Source: Mikania micrantha
Lineage: Eukaryota > Streptophyta > Magnoliopsida > Asterales > Asteraceae
Length of the DNA stretch: 64,000 bases
NCBI GenBank assembly: GCA_009363875.1
Contig: CM018695.1
Coordinates: 49,275,161 to 49,339,160, forward strand
Reading direction: 5' to 3'
This document shows, piece by piece, positions 44,160-56,405 of the stretch. Position 1 is the first letter of the stretch. The number at the start of each line of letters is the position of its first letter. A program made the translations under genes and the position numbers. The notes beneath the pieces are model-generated. The model saw only the letters and a list, made by a program, of their open reading frames with translations. It was not told the DNA's origin and ran no database searches.

Positions 44160-45540
44160 CTAGTCCTCCTCGTCATCATGCGGACCAGAACAGCTTGCTT
44201 CCCCATCATGGCCTCCCCGAGAACGTTTCTGCGTGCCACCCAAAGAATAACCATAAACGAACTGTGGCGGCTCAGAAACGTCAAACTGATGAAATGTTGT
44301 TGCCGACTGATGAGAGGCAAAGAGCCACTCAAAACTCTGTCTTTGGTCGTCCTGAATCTGGTGCTGCAATTCCTATTGCCAAGTGTGCTCGGCCTGAAAA
44401 TTATCTATATGTTGATTCTCTCCTGCTCAGTGTGCAGTTCCTCTTGCGAAACCTGCAAACCCGCAAATCTAGGCGACAAATCCTGATTCTACGGGGGTTC
44501 CGCACCTTGAACGGGGTCAAAGTTAAAGTAGTCACCATGGGGGGTACCCGTATTCAAACCCCCCAATTCACGTACCATGCGGGGCCTCCTCCTCGAGCAC
44601 CCGCTCTTCCTCACGCTCCTCTTCGTCCTCCTCCTCCTCATGCTCCTCGGGGACTGGATCCTAGATTCGACCGTCCCGGCCCATCAAACGCATACCCACA
44701 GGCGTCTGCTCCACAATCTGCGTGTAACGCAGTGTCCTCATATCGAGTGGAGACGTATCACAAACATGAGCAAAGTTGGCGATGTTCTCTTTGGTCAAAA
44801 GTCCGAAAGAGTTGGCCAACTGTGTGATGTATGCGCCTCCACAAATGTGGCTCCATGCTTGTTTCCCTGAATTGGTGGTAAGAAAGAAGGCTAAGCAATG
44901 GGTAATATTACAATGAATGCCCGTGATCTAGTAATAGAGATAAAATAGATCTCTAGTGGGCACATTGCCTAAGTTGTCGCCTCACTGTAAAATGGTACTT
45001 ACCAGTATCCGATGAATAAATCGATGAAGCGGGTAGCCGAGTTTTGTGGCCTTCGCTCTTCGGGGATCATAGACCCCTTCGGCAATCTCGGCCCAAAATG
45101 TGGCCTTCTCAATCTCTTCCTCAAAGTAGTGCAAACTATCAAACACCTTTGTATCTAACTCCCCCGCTGTATATAAACCCATCCTAGTCGCGAACTGCGC
45201 GACCGAGAGTCTCGTCCATCTTCCCCCTAATTGGAAAGTCAATCCAAAACGTTTCCAGTAAAAGTTTTGTGAAGGGAAGCTGAAGGAGTACGATGCAATG
45301 AACTCCATTAGAAATTTGCGGTACTGTGGACGGTTAATGTAAAGAAGGAGAGACCATGTTTCGGTAATCAATGGTTGCAGACGCGTTTGCTGATTAAGAC
45401 TAACCACCAAGTCCCAACTTAAACATCTCATCGGCTCAATCTCGTGCTGACGTCCCCACAGAGAATGTAGCACGAGAATACAAGGGGCATCGCGCTCATC
45501 ATTCGGGTCGAATTGCAGAGCCTTAGAAGGACCCTAGCAC
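44160..45540 (-). pseudogene. Athila env-position ORF (ATHILA ORF-1 type), decayed
   Basis: The longest frame (44982-45473) has RPQYRKFLMEFIASYSFSF, then a FGLTFQLGGRWTRLSVAQFA segment and MGLYTAGELDT, consistent with the ATHILA ORF-1 family. Further relics on the same strand are LTKENIANFAHVCDT (about 44800) and an acidic E/D-rich run (44590-44660), and FEWLFASHQSATTFHQFD (about 44330), ending GPHDDEED-stop at 44160. Frameshifts and stops separate them. Its place after integrase and before the 3' LTR is the env-like position. No membrane segment was seen. Confidence 0.6.
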
Positions 45541-46294
45541 CGATAGTGCAGAGCCGGCACAGCCTAGACGCACGGTCATGCGCCTCTTGGATTGTTCATC
45601 ACACAGCCAGTGCAACTGACAGCACTACCAGGAAGCGCGGTCGTGCGGGATTAGCGCATGGTCATGCGGCCTTGTTCTTGAGTCTGCACAGCCCGTGTAA
45701 TGCTTGCACCATCGATTCGCACGGTCGTGCGGGTTAGCGCACGGTCGTGCGTCGTGCAGATCCAAGAACAAAGTCTAACAAAACCAAGATTTTCCATCAA
45801 CAACCCAAAAATTAACTAAATTTATACAGATCCTAACATTCGTAAACCAAAATGATGTATTTACAAGCCCTAATTTGGACAAATCTAAGATCTTTCAGAA
45901 CTTCACAGAAAAGAAAGATTAATTGAGAGGTTGGAGGAGATTCATACCTTTGATTCTTGATTTGGAAGAGGAAAATGGGAGAGAACAGTGGGAGACGTTT
46001 CCGAAATGTGGAATTGATTTGTGAGAGATAAGGGTGCAAGTGGGGTTATTATTGGAAATTCTGACAACAAGCATGGTCGTGCATAAAGGCCACACGGTCG
46101 TGCATCAACAAAAGCGCACGGTCGTGCGCCTCTTTGCACGGTAGTGCTGACCTGCTGAATATTTTTTTATTTTCCGAGAACCTCTTGGGAGGGCTGAGTT
46201 TACCGAGTCCTTAACTCGACTCAAGTCCCCGATTTTAGTAGTCCTTGTGGTGGAGTACGACAACCTCCAATCCCGGCTCGACGGGTCCGATTAG
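45541..46294 (-). repeat. Internal spacer with GCACGGTCGTGC palindromes
   Basis: Non-coding stretch between the env-position ORF and integrase. Three exact GCACGGTCGTGC copies (about 45719, 45738, 46114) and several variants (GCACGGTCATGC, GCGCGGTCGTGC, GCATGGTCGTGC) occur at 45570-45760 and 46068-46150. Otherwise no feature is seen. Confidence 0.75.
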
Positions 46295-47239
46295 TTATTT
46301 CTTCAACTGATGGCCATTTAACTTGAAAATTCTGCCATCCTCATGCCCAATTTCCACAGTTCCATATGGGAAGACTTCTCGAACTGTGTACGGGCCATAC
46401 CAACGAGACTTCAACTTGCCTTGGAACAACCTAAGACGCGAGTTATAAAGCAGAACACGATCACCCACTTGGAATTGCTTGTTGTCCTTCAAGTGGCTGC
46501 CGTGTTGTGTCTTGGTACGTTCCTTGTACCTATTAGAGCTATCATAAGCATCATTCCTTCGCTCCTCAATTTCGTGGATCTGCAAGAATCGGTTCTTCCC
46601 CACACTAGTTAAATCCATGTTGATGGACTTCAGCGCCCAATAGGCCTTATGCTCGAGTTCAACGGGGAGGTGACATGTTTTCCCATATATCAATTTGAAA
46701 GGTGTGATTCCTATGGGAGTTTTGTAGGCTGTTTGGAATGCCCACAATGCCTCATTCAACTTCACCGACCAATCCTTGCGGTTTTGACTAACCGTCTTTT
46801 CCAAGATGCGCTTGATGCCCGGATTAGTGACCTCTACCTGTCCACTGGTCTGTGGATGGTATGGCGTTGAAAATCTATTGTTCACTCCATAGCGTGACAA
46901 CGCCTTGTCGAGTTGGGAATTGCAGAAATGTGTCCCACAGTTACTAATGAGTGCTTTGGGGCCACCAAAGCGAGAAGACAACTCTTTCAGAAACCTGAAG
47001 ACAACTCTAGCATCATTAGTGGGCAAGGCTTGGGCCTCCACCCACTTAAAAACGTATTCGAATGCAACTAGAATGTATCTGTTACCGTGAGATGTTGGGA
47101 ATGGTCCCATGAAATCAATACCCCTGACATCAAAAATTTCACAGACTTGGATTCCATTCTGGGGCATCTTATCACGCGATGAGATGTTGCTTGCCCTTTA
47201 GCAAGCATCGCAAGCTCGGACCATATCATGAGCGTCTAT
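46295..47239 (-). pseudogene. Athila integrase, catalytic core and C-terminus
   Basis: The frame starts, in element orientation, with DAHDMVRACDAC, a TAA (47198-47200) where Gln is usual, then the core MPQNGIQVCEIFDVRGIDFM (first Asp). The second catalytic site reads ISNCGTHFCN where ISDRGTHF is usual, so Asp is replaced by Asn. HPQTSGQVEV (Glu) is present. The C-terminus has QVGDRVLLYNSRLRLFQGKL and ends at 46295. The N-terminal half of the zinc finger is 14 kb away at 61443-61700, because a Tekay element inserted at 47240. Confidence 0.88.
47235..47239. repeat. Target site duplication TCTAT (left)
   Basis: TCTAT precedes the LTR start at 47240 and recurs at 61443-61447 after the other LTR. 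Confidence 0.9.
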
Positions 47240-50200
47240 TGTCACACCCCGGGCCGGCGGGAACGGATCGGGTTTTCCCGTCGGGCGGAAGGTTCCCGGG
47301 GCGTGATATCTTTGAATGATAATCAAATGATCAGATTGTTACATAGCACATGATAATCAAAATGAGAAATGCTAATACACCAATGATATAGAATTACAAG
47401 ATTAAATTACAATGTATCGTTCATAATTTAATCAAGTAAATCTACCAAAAGAATCAATGTAACTATATCTTGTGTATGTGCAAGTTATACAAAAGATGAT
47501 TCGTTGTTAAGGCACCAAAAGCATGCAACACAAAATAAAGCTAGGTCTTCTAAAAGTCTACTAGCTTAATCCTTGCATGTATGTCTCTACACCTGTTCGT
47601 CACCTGAGAAAACATGTATTTAAACAAAGTCAACACTAGGTTGGTGAGTTCATAAGTAAGTTAATTGTAAACCCTGATTCAATCACATGCATAATCACAA
47701 TGTTTTGTTATGTTGCTTGTATGTTGTGTATCACCTGTTCAACCAATGGCTTCTCCCTAGTTGTATGTGCAAATGTTGTGATCCCTGATCAAACATGCTT
47801 ATATATAGGGAATCACATAAGGGTCAAGCCCAGACGCTATCCCACCACATGCTCAAACAAAGTTCACACTACTTGCAATACAACTATGGATTTCCATTCC
47901 CATGTTTACTCATTCTTGATCATCGGTGTTCCCATGAATAGAATAATATGATGATAGCGTTGTAGTTATCAAACCAAAGTATTGACAACCATTTGTATAG
48001 TAAGGATGTTAGATTAAATAAATCTGTTCCTTGTATTATTCTATTGTCTGTGTGTTAATTGTTATGTTACACTTTTAATTAATTAAAAGTGTTAGTTAAC
48101 TGTTCATCATGTATCTCAAATGCAGTGTATAGGATCCGAATGGAATCCATTTTAATCCTCACATAATCAGATTAAAATGCATTCCAGTCTCTCCTATCCC
48201 ACCGTGTGATCCCAAGGCCTTTACGGGGATTGTCTCATGTAATTAACAAAGTCGAATAAGAACTAGTCTTATTACATTATGTTAATTAAGTGTGATTGGC
48301 AGTGATAGTCATGAAGTTACGTTATCATGGTCGCCGTTCATTGTGATTGGCTGTGATAGTCATGAAGTTACGTTATCATGGTCGCCGTTCACTGTAATCC
48401 ATATGTTCACCATGTAATCCTTAAGCCGTAGTAAGAACAAGTCTTAGTACCCTTAAGTGACGCAGGTGGTGGATAATCAATGCGATCATACTACCCAGTA
48501 GTATGTTTTTAGGGTGTTGATCAAATGTTATAAGAAATTGACTTATCACACTTGATCGTTTATGATGTGGAATGATATTCAGACGATATTTTATCTTCTG
48601 ATCATTCGTGTGCTGTGCAGTGTCACCATGTTTCACTGTAATAGTTCTCTTTGTTCATTTGTTTATGAATTTCCTCAATGTTTCGTTCCTGTAGGGATAA
48701 CTGAGTGTTACAAGATATAATCTTACAAATGTGTTATCCCAATGTGTTGATGATTATGAAAGTACATTATCATAATCTTCTGAGTTTCCCTGTTATCTCA
48801 TGATCATACAAGCATGCGTACAATGATAAACGATAATAAATAATTTAATATTATCAAAATCAAAGTATAAATAACATGTTAAGCAAAACTTTTAAACAAA
48901 TAAAAGTAAACATGTTTCTCAGCCTCGAGAGTTTAAAATCAGTTAAGATTAAAGTAAAAGGGGCATATGAACTCACTTTGTTGTTGTAGGGTTGACTTAG
49001 CTTAAAAGAATGAAGACACGCGCTCTTGATTGTCCTTGTGGTAGTTTTCAAGTTCCTGTATTGATTTCACGATGTATTCATCTTATAAGTATTGATTTTT
49101 ATGGATTTTGTGCGCGTGTATGTGTTAGACCTAACTTGATCATCCTTTCATGATCTTGGTCATTATTCGGCCCAATTCAATTCAAGTATTCTTTATTCCT
49201 TATTAATACATTGTTGATTTAGTAAAAAGAAATATGTAATTGTAACTTACAATTAAAGACTTGATTCTTGTGACCTCAACTTATCTTTAACTTGGTTCTT
49301 TTAATTTAACCGGAACTATGATTCTACTAATTGTCATCTTGAGTTATTTATTTCTCAATTTAAGTTACTTTTAATCTCATTGGGCCGAATGTGAGTTGTG
49401 AGGGTCGTATTTCACATGGATCGAAATGAATCATCATGAGCCGAATTGATATTGGGCTACAACATATGTGAAGGCGGATTATGTCTCATGGGCCGCGCGA
49501 TGAGAAGGTTGGGCCTGTTTAGTTGATGGTGGGCCTTAAGAATTATATGTGGGCCTTATGGCTTTCGATTGAGCTTCGAGCCGGTTAAGGTTATGTTGGG
49601 CCTAGTAAGGACTCACGATTTGATCAAGGGGAATTGGGCCTGTTACAAAACGTGGACTGCATAACCTAACTATGGGCCTATGCAACGTGTAATGGACCCA
49701 TCTGTTAAGCTGAAAAAGAATTGGGTACAACTGGGCCAATATAATAGGCTGTTGGGCCTGTTGTTTTCTGATTGGGCCAAGGGTATATGGGGGACCAGTT
49801 GTTGGGCTGAAAAACAGATAATGAGCTGAAACAAATTACAGCTGGGCCAGTACTTAGGCTAACAGATTCCAGTTCGTGATATGGGCCTAAAAGTGTGCTG
49901 ACAAAAAAATGTGGGGCGATCAATAGGCTGATTAAGTGGGCTGTTGGGCCCATTTTAATGGTGGCGACTGGTTGCACGTGGTCACAACAAATGAAAAAAA
50001 ATGTGTGCACTCCCAGTTGAATTACTCGACCATAAACTCCCATGAAGATTCGGCTAACATCCAGTAATCATGAATTTCAAACAAAAAACATGCAAGGTTC
50101 TGTGAGTTGAAAGGGTTCGGCAACGGTATGCGGCCCAGCTAGGGTTCGTGAGATGGTTCGTTCAACTGATTAGAGGTTCGGTTAATGACTGTTGCTCATG

Positions 50201-51580
50201 GTTTCGTGAGACCCAAGTGAAGGTTCGGGAACAGCATGAGGGTTCGGCTGCTGGGTTTGTCTGAGGTCGAAGGTTCGTTGAGCAAATAAATTCGGTGATG
50301 GTGCTGAAGGTTCGTATCCAGGTGAGGGTTCGTGGCTGTAGCTGCTGCAGTCACCTGGTTCGTTCCCCACGAGTCTGGTTTCTTTCAGCCGCACCTACTC
50401 ATCATCACCATCACAACCGACACTCATGTTACCAGAACCATCTACACCTCCTGGCAACCCAGAATCCGCCATTTAAGTGTGTGAGGTCGAGAGGAGAAGG
50501 GGCGACCGGTTGTACATGTGTGTGTAGAAAACTATAGAAAACCCTATTTTTCCAGCACTTTAACACGTGATTACCTTCGATTTGGCTGGAGAAATCACAA
50601 GATCCGTTGTACTTTTGTGTAGAGGACTTCAAGGGCTACGTGTGGGTTCGAGAATCACTCGAATCCGTTGAGAAATGAAGAAGTTATGAGCGATTAAAGG
50701 TGGTTTGGTGGTGGTGAGTTTCTTGGCCGGAAATATTGAAGAGAGAGAGAATGGGAAGTGTTAAAATGAGGAAATATGGCTAATGTAGGGTTTTTATACT
50801 ACGAGTGGTGTCCGGGTCCATTTTGGTTGCTCGGTTCGAAATTTTGTCGCGTAACCGGAAAATTACGCGTAATTAATAATAAATAAATAAAATGTTATTT
50901 TAATTAATTTGATGAGTTTCAAAATTGTAAAAATGTTTTTTATTTTATTTAATTAAATTTAAATTCGTTTCGCGTCGTAATTCGTTTTCGTTTCGTCGAA
51001 TCGCGTCACCATCGCGCGTATTCGTTCGAATCGTCATTCGAACGAACAAGACGATGGTTTTGCTTTCCGACTTTTGTTTTCTACTTTCCAGTCATCATTT
51101 CAGGACGTTAAACTCACAGATATGTTTGTGTGAATCGTCACCCACGCAAACACACTGTCAGTTCGTTATTCTGAAACGACACTGCAGTTTATGTTTAAAT
51201 TGTGTTTCCTCACTGTCGAACTCAACTAAACATTCTGTTTTCACCTTGTTTTCACATTGAAATGTCGGCCATCTGATTCCTGTCATCTATGGATATCAGA
51301 TCGCAACCGATTTGTTTCTGATAACTGTTTGAATCCCGTTGTTTCTCATGGTTTGTTGTGTTGACTGTCATTAAGTTTTCACTTAATAAACACAACTAAT
51401 GTTTCAAATGTACGTTGTACTTAATGTATTTAAGTTTACACGAAAATACGTACAACTGTTCTTGTATTTAGGCTTCTGTTAATACAAAGACGGTTTACAA
51501 ACACATATGTACACATAGTTACTGTATGCAAGTACACATACCGTACGGACTTGCCGGGCGGTCAGGTACTAGTTGTCACA
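47240..51580 (-). repeat. 3' LTR of Tekay-like element, 4341 bp
   Basis: Plus strand starts TGTCACACCCCGGGCCGG and ends ACTAGTTGTCACA. In element orientation a TATA-like AGTATAAAAACC lies at about 50795, so U3 is roughly 0.8 kb and the transcribed LTR leader over 3 kb. It includes a TGGGCC motif field (49380-49960), an AGGTTCG field (50110-50370) and short upstream reading frames. An internal tandem of about 48 bases (GTGATTGGC.GTGATAGTCATG, then AAGTTACG) lies at 48291-48390. Confidence 0.92.
50395..50472 (-). other. 25-codon leader ORF in the LTR
   Basis: ATG at 50472 in a good context (AAATGG) encodes MADSGLPGGVDGSG and a further 11 residues, ending at 50395. It is identical in length at 60257-60334 in the other LTR. 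It lies about 320 bases after the putative TATA box. It may be an upstream reading frame in the leader, or chance. Confidence 0.3.
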
Positions 51581-51592
51581 GTCTCCCCTTGT
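51581..51592 (-). promoter_or_regulatory. Polypurine tract of Tekay-like element
   Basis: Minus strand CAAGGGGAGAC immediately before the 3' LTR start TGTGACAACTAG. The same layout occurs at 63387-63400 in the neighbouring element. Confidence 0.85.
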
Positions 51593-51634
51593 TAAAGAAA
51601 TTTCGTCCCGAAATTTAAGCATAAAGATCAGGCT

Positions 51635-54600
51635 TCACTTCTCAAACAGGTGGGGATACTTGGCTTTCATGTTGTCCTCGCGTTCCCAAGTAAATTCTGG
51701 TCCACGCTTGGAGTTCCATCGAACCTTTACAATAGGGATACGGCTACGCTTCAGTTTCTTAACCTCACGTTCCATAATCTCTACAGGTTCTTCAATGAAA
51801 TGTAGTTGCTCATCAACTTGTATCTCTTCCAATGGTATGATCAATGATTCGTCTGCTAGGCACCTTTTGAGATTTGATACATGAAACACATCGTGTACTC
51901 CACTGAGCTCATCAGGGAGTCTGAGTCTGTATGCCACAGGACCTATACGTTGAGTAATCTCAAACGGTCCGACATACCTAGGTGCTAGCTTGCCTTTGGC
52001 CCCAAACCGAACTACGCCTTTCCATGGGGACACTTTCAACATGACTCGGTCACCCACATCGAATTCCAAAGGCTTGCGTCGTTTGTCTGCGTAACTCTTT
52101 TGGCGGCTACGTGTTGCTTGTAATCGTTGTTGTATCTAGGCAATCTTATCAGTAGTTTCCTGAATAAGCTCGGGCCCAGTGATTCTATTGTCTCCCACTT
52201 CGGTCCAACAAATTGGAGACCGATATTTTCTACCATAGAGTGCTTCAAAAGGAGCACAACCGATGCTTCTGTGGTAGCTATTGTTGTAGGAGAACTCAAT
52301 GAGAGGTAAGTGTGTGTCCCAACTTCCACCGAAGTCTAGGATGCATGTTCTCAACATATCCTCTAGGGTTTGAATGGTGCGCTCGCTTTGTCCATCCGTT
52401 TGTGGATGATAAGCAGTGCTCAAGTTAACACTTGTCCCTAAGGATTGTTGCAATGATTGCCAGAACCGCGAAGTAAATCGACTGTCCCGGTCTGAAATAA
52501 TAGATAATGGCACACCGTGCCTCACTACTATTTCATCAATGTATAGTCTTGCTAACTTCTTCATCTTGTACGTTTCTCTGATCGGTAAGAAATGTGCAGA
52601 CTTGGTCAATCGATCAATGATGACCCAAATAGAATCATATCCGCTAGAAGTGCGGGGCAGCTTGGTAATGAAATCCATAGCTATTTGCTCCCACTTCCAT
52701 TGTGGTATCTCCAGTTGTTCCAGCAAACCCGAGGGCTTCTGGTGTTCAGCCTTGACTTTGGCACATGTAATACATTTGCCAACATAAGTGGCAATATCTT
52801 TCTTCATACCCGGCCACCAATAAAATGACCTAAGATCTTGGTACATCTTATCGGCACCAGGATGAATTGTGTAACGTGTCTTGTGTGCCTCGTCAAATAT
52901 GAGTGTCCGCAGTTCATCTACTGCTGGAATCCAAACACGATCCAGATAATAGATAACTCCATCTTGTTTTGTCTTGAAATGTTTCTCGGCTCCACAATCG
53001 AGCTCGCGTTTCAGATTGTCTCTTGCCACTGCCTCTTGTTGTGCTTGTAGAATATGATCTCTCAAACTTGTTTGCACAGTCATTCCCATTGCGCGAACGC
53101 GTAAGGGTTTGATTCTTTCCTTCCGGCTCAAAGCATCTGCAACAACATTTGCCTTGCCCGGATGGTATTTGATCACACAATCGTAATCGTTCAGGAGCTC
53201 AACCCAACGTCTCTGTCTCATGTTAAGCTCCTTCTGATCAAATATATGCTGTAAACTCTTGTGATCTGTGAAGATAGTGCATTTGGTACCATACAGGTAG
53301 TGTCTCCAAATCTTTAGTGCAAAAACAACAGCTCCCAGCTCAAGATCGTGTGTCGTGTAATTTTTCTCATGTATCTTCAGTTGTCGTGAGGCATACGCAA
53401 TGACTTTGTCTCGTTGCATCAAAACACATCCGAGTCCCTGATGGGAAGCATCACAATAAACTACAAAGTCATCATTGCCTTCTGGAAGTGTTAAGATTGG
53501 AGCATTGCACAATCTTTGTTTTAATGTTTGGAATGCCTCTTCTTGTTTCTGAGTCCACACAAAAGGTTCAGACTTCTGTGTGAGCTTGGTGAGAGGCAAG
53601 GCTATCTTAGAGAAATTCGAGATGAATCTCCTGTAATAACCTGCCAATCCCAAGAATGATCGGATCTCCGTTGGTGTCGTAGGCACATCCCAGTTCTTGA
53701 TTGCTTCTATCTTGGCAGGATCCACGTGAATACCATCACTGTTAATCACATGACCCAAGAACTGAACTTTTCTTAACCAAAATTCACACTTAGAGAATTT
53801 GGCATAGAGTTGTTCTTCTTTCAGAAGCTCCAAAACTGTCTTGAGGTGTTGTTCGTGTTCCTTCTCGTCCTTTGAAAAAATCAGTATATCGTCAATAAAG
53901 ACAATAACAAACTGATCAAGATACGGTTTGCACACCCGGTTCATCAAATCCATGAACACAGCCGGTGCGTTCGTCAAACCGAATGGCATCACCATGAATT
54001 CGTAATGACCATATCGAGTACGAAAGGCCGTCTTTGGTATGTCTTCCTCTTGTATCCGGAGCTGATGATAGCCTGATCTCAGGTCTATCTTTGAAAAGTA
54101 TTGTGCTCCCTGTAACTGATCAAACAAATCATCAATCCTCGGCAACGGGTACCGATTCTTGATGGTGAGTTTGTTGAGTTCTCGATAATCAATGCACATT
54201 CTGAAGGTTCCATCCTTCTTTTTAACAAAAAGAACCGGAGCTCCCCACGGGGAAAAGCTCGGTCGGATGAACCCTTTATCGAGAAGCTCTTGTAATTGGT
54301 TGGACAACTCTTGCATCTCCGATGGTGCGAGTCTGTAGGGAGACTTGGCTACAGGAGTTGCTCCAGGAATCAAATCGATTCGGAACTGCACCGTTCTCTC
54401 GGGTGGCAGTCCTGGTAGATCATCTGGAAATACTTCTGCAAAATCTCTCACAATTGGTACATCTTGAATCTTGATCACCTTCATGTCTTTCTCAACCACG
54501 TGAGCTAGAAATGCAATGTATTGTTTTCGTAAACACTTGCGAGCCTTCATGCACGATATTATCTTGACACTGTGTTTCGCTTGGTCTCCACGAATCTCCA

Positions 54601-56230
54601 AGACCTCATTTTTCTCCATAGGAATACGTAGTAGTTTATCGGAACAAATGAACTCAACTCTGTTAAGAGATAGCCAATCCATTCCGATGATGATGTCGAA
54701 ACTGCCCAGCTCCATCGGTATCAAGTCGATGGAAAACGTGTGATCGCCAAGTGTTAGTGGGCAATTCCTAAATATAGTGTCTACTGTGATCTGTTTGCCG
54801 TTTGCTATCTCAATAGTGTAAGGGGAGTCTAACAATTCCTTATCATAATTAAGATGGCATGCAAAATCGGATGAGATGAAACTCTGATCCGCACCAGTAT
54901 CAAATAATATTGATGCATAGAAGTCAGATAAGAGAAATGTACCCGTGACCACATTCGGGTCTTGACGAGCAGCAGCAGCTCCTATCTGAAAGGCTCTTCC
55001 TCTTGGTGCTTGAGCCCCTTGTTGATTTCTCCTGGGACAATCCCGAGAGAAATGTCCTGGTTCGCCACAGTTGTAGCAAGACCTATGATCTGCAGCAGCA
55101 GCAGTAGTAGCTGCGTTGTTGTTTCTGTTTTGAGTCTTCGGACTCTTGCAGTAAGATACCAAGTGACCAAATCTTCCACAGTTGGTGCAGTGTCTGCACC
55201 GGACATTCAGTAAATGGTGGTACTGGCATGAGTTGCACAAAGGTGCAGTGCCAGTATATGGCTTTCTGATCTGTAGTGCTGGTGGTTGGTTGAGCATAGG
55301 GGCTTGAGTGGTTGCAGCAAAATTTCTAACCATCATCTGCTTCTTTGCAGGCCTTTTATCCTGCTTCCTTGAAGTTCCAGTTTTGTTTGAGTCAACCTCC
55401 TTCTTAAGTGCCCCGGAGGCGACCATCACGTCAGTTAGAGTAGCGGACAGAGACACAGCTGACTCCATAGTAGTAGGGCGAGCAGAAATCACGTGCCCTT
55501 GCATACAGGGAGGTAGTCCACCAACGTACCTCTCGATTCTCTTTTCTAAGGTTGGCACCACGTCCGGTGCCAAGGTAGCAAGCTCGTGAAATCTGGTGGT
55601 GTAGGCCAGATGCCCAGCTCCAATCATGACAAGATTGAGTAGTTCAGTCTCAATCTTCTTTACTTCATTTCTCGGACAGAACTCTACCCTCAGCATCGTC
55701 TTGAAGTCCTCCCAGGACATTGACAGAGCCTCATCCCTGCCTCTAGTTTGAATCTGAGCGTTCCACCAAGTCAACGCTCTTTTGTTGAATGATCCAGCAG
55801 CATATCTCACCCTGTGCTGATCAGGACAGCCACTGATGTCGAGGGTGGTTTCCATCTTCTCAATCCACTAGATTAAGCCGACGGCACCTTCGCTGCCATT
55901 GAAGCTGGGTGGCTTGCATCCTACAAAGTTCTTGTAGGAATAGTCTTGATGAAGCCGAGTGTTACCGCCGCCTTCTCCAGATGAGTTGGCAACGTTGTTG
56001 CTGTTGTTGCTGTTGATCCTGATCATCATGTCAGGAATCACTTCCTTTAGTTGACTGGTCAACAGTGTGGCCAGTGCTACCGTAGCAGGGTCCAGCTGAT
56101 GGTTGGGTGGTGGCGGTGGTGGAGGAGGAGGAGGTGGAGGTGGTGGTGAATGTGGAGGAGAGTCAGGTGGTGTGGGTGTCGAGGAGTGTGGTGCTGAAGT
56201 CTGCGTGGTTGGTTGCTTCCTGGGCGGCAT
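51635..56230 (-). pseudogene. Tekay-like gag-pol polyprotein, one frame with two TAG stops
   Basis: From ATG at 56230 (MPPRKQPTTQ) to the stop at 51635 the frame is continuous over 1531 codons except for TAG at codon 121 (55868-55870) and codon 1365 (52136-52138). Order of domains: proline-rich N-terminus (13-residue Pro run); gag core (RALTWWNAQI, then FCPRNEVKKIE); zinc knuckles (CRHCTNCGRFGH, CYNCGEPGHFSRDC); protease ILFDTGADQSF; RT with VFIDDILIFS; RNase H (YCDASHQGLG); integrase finger, then DDE with MDFITKLP, SDRDSRF and GQSERTIQ; chromodomain-like tail (VKVRWNSKRGPEFTWERED). Catalytic motifs look intact. The related frames at 6085 and 63945 have Gln at both stop positions, so each is one C-to-T change. 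Confidence 0.93.
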
Positions 56231-56390
56231 TCTGATCATAACCGAAGGAAAATCGGTTAGTGCAGTGATCAGATGCAGAAAGCACATGCAATTAAGATCT
56301 TATGTCAGATAATATCTACATGAGGGTCCCTAGGTTATAGTCTAGGCCAAACCGTTTATGTAATATGACCTATATTTCTCTATAACCATG

Positions 56391-56402
56391 GCTCTGATAC
56401 CA
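56391..56402 (-). promoter_or_regulatory. Primer binding site of Tekay-like element (tRNA-iMet type)
   Basis: Minus strand TGGTATCAGAGC three bases after the 5' LTR end GGGTGTGACA. It confirms the minus orientation. Confidence 0.92.
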
Positions 56403-56405
56403 ATC

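Noticed and set aside
46343..47090. Plus-strand open frames across the Athila integrase
   Set aside because: Antisense shadows of a clear integrase on the minus strand.
52416..55589. Plus-strand open frames across the Tekay-like gag-pol
   Set aside because: They are antisense shadows of the continuous minus-strand polyprotein with no known domain.
56103..56312. Glycine-rich protein on the plus strand
   Set aside because: Reverse complement of the gag poly-proline run; no support for plus-strand coding.
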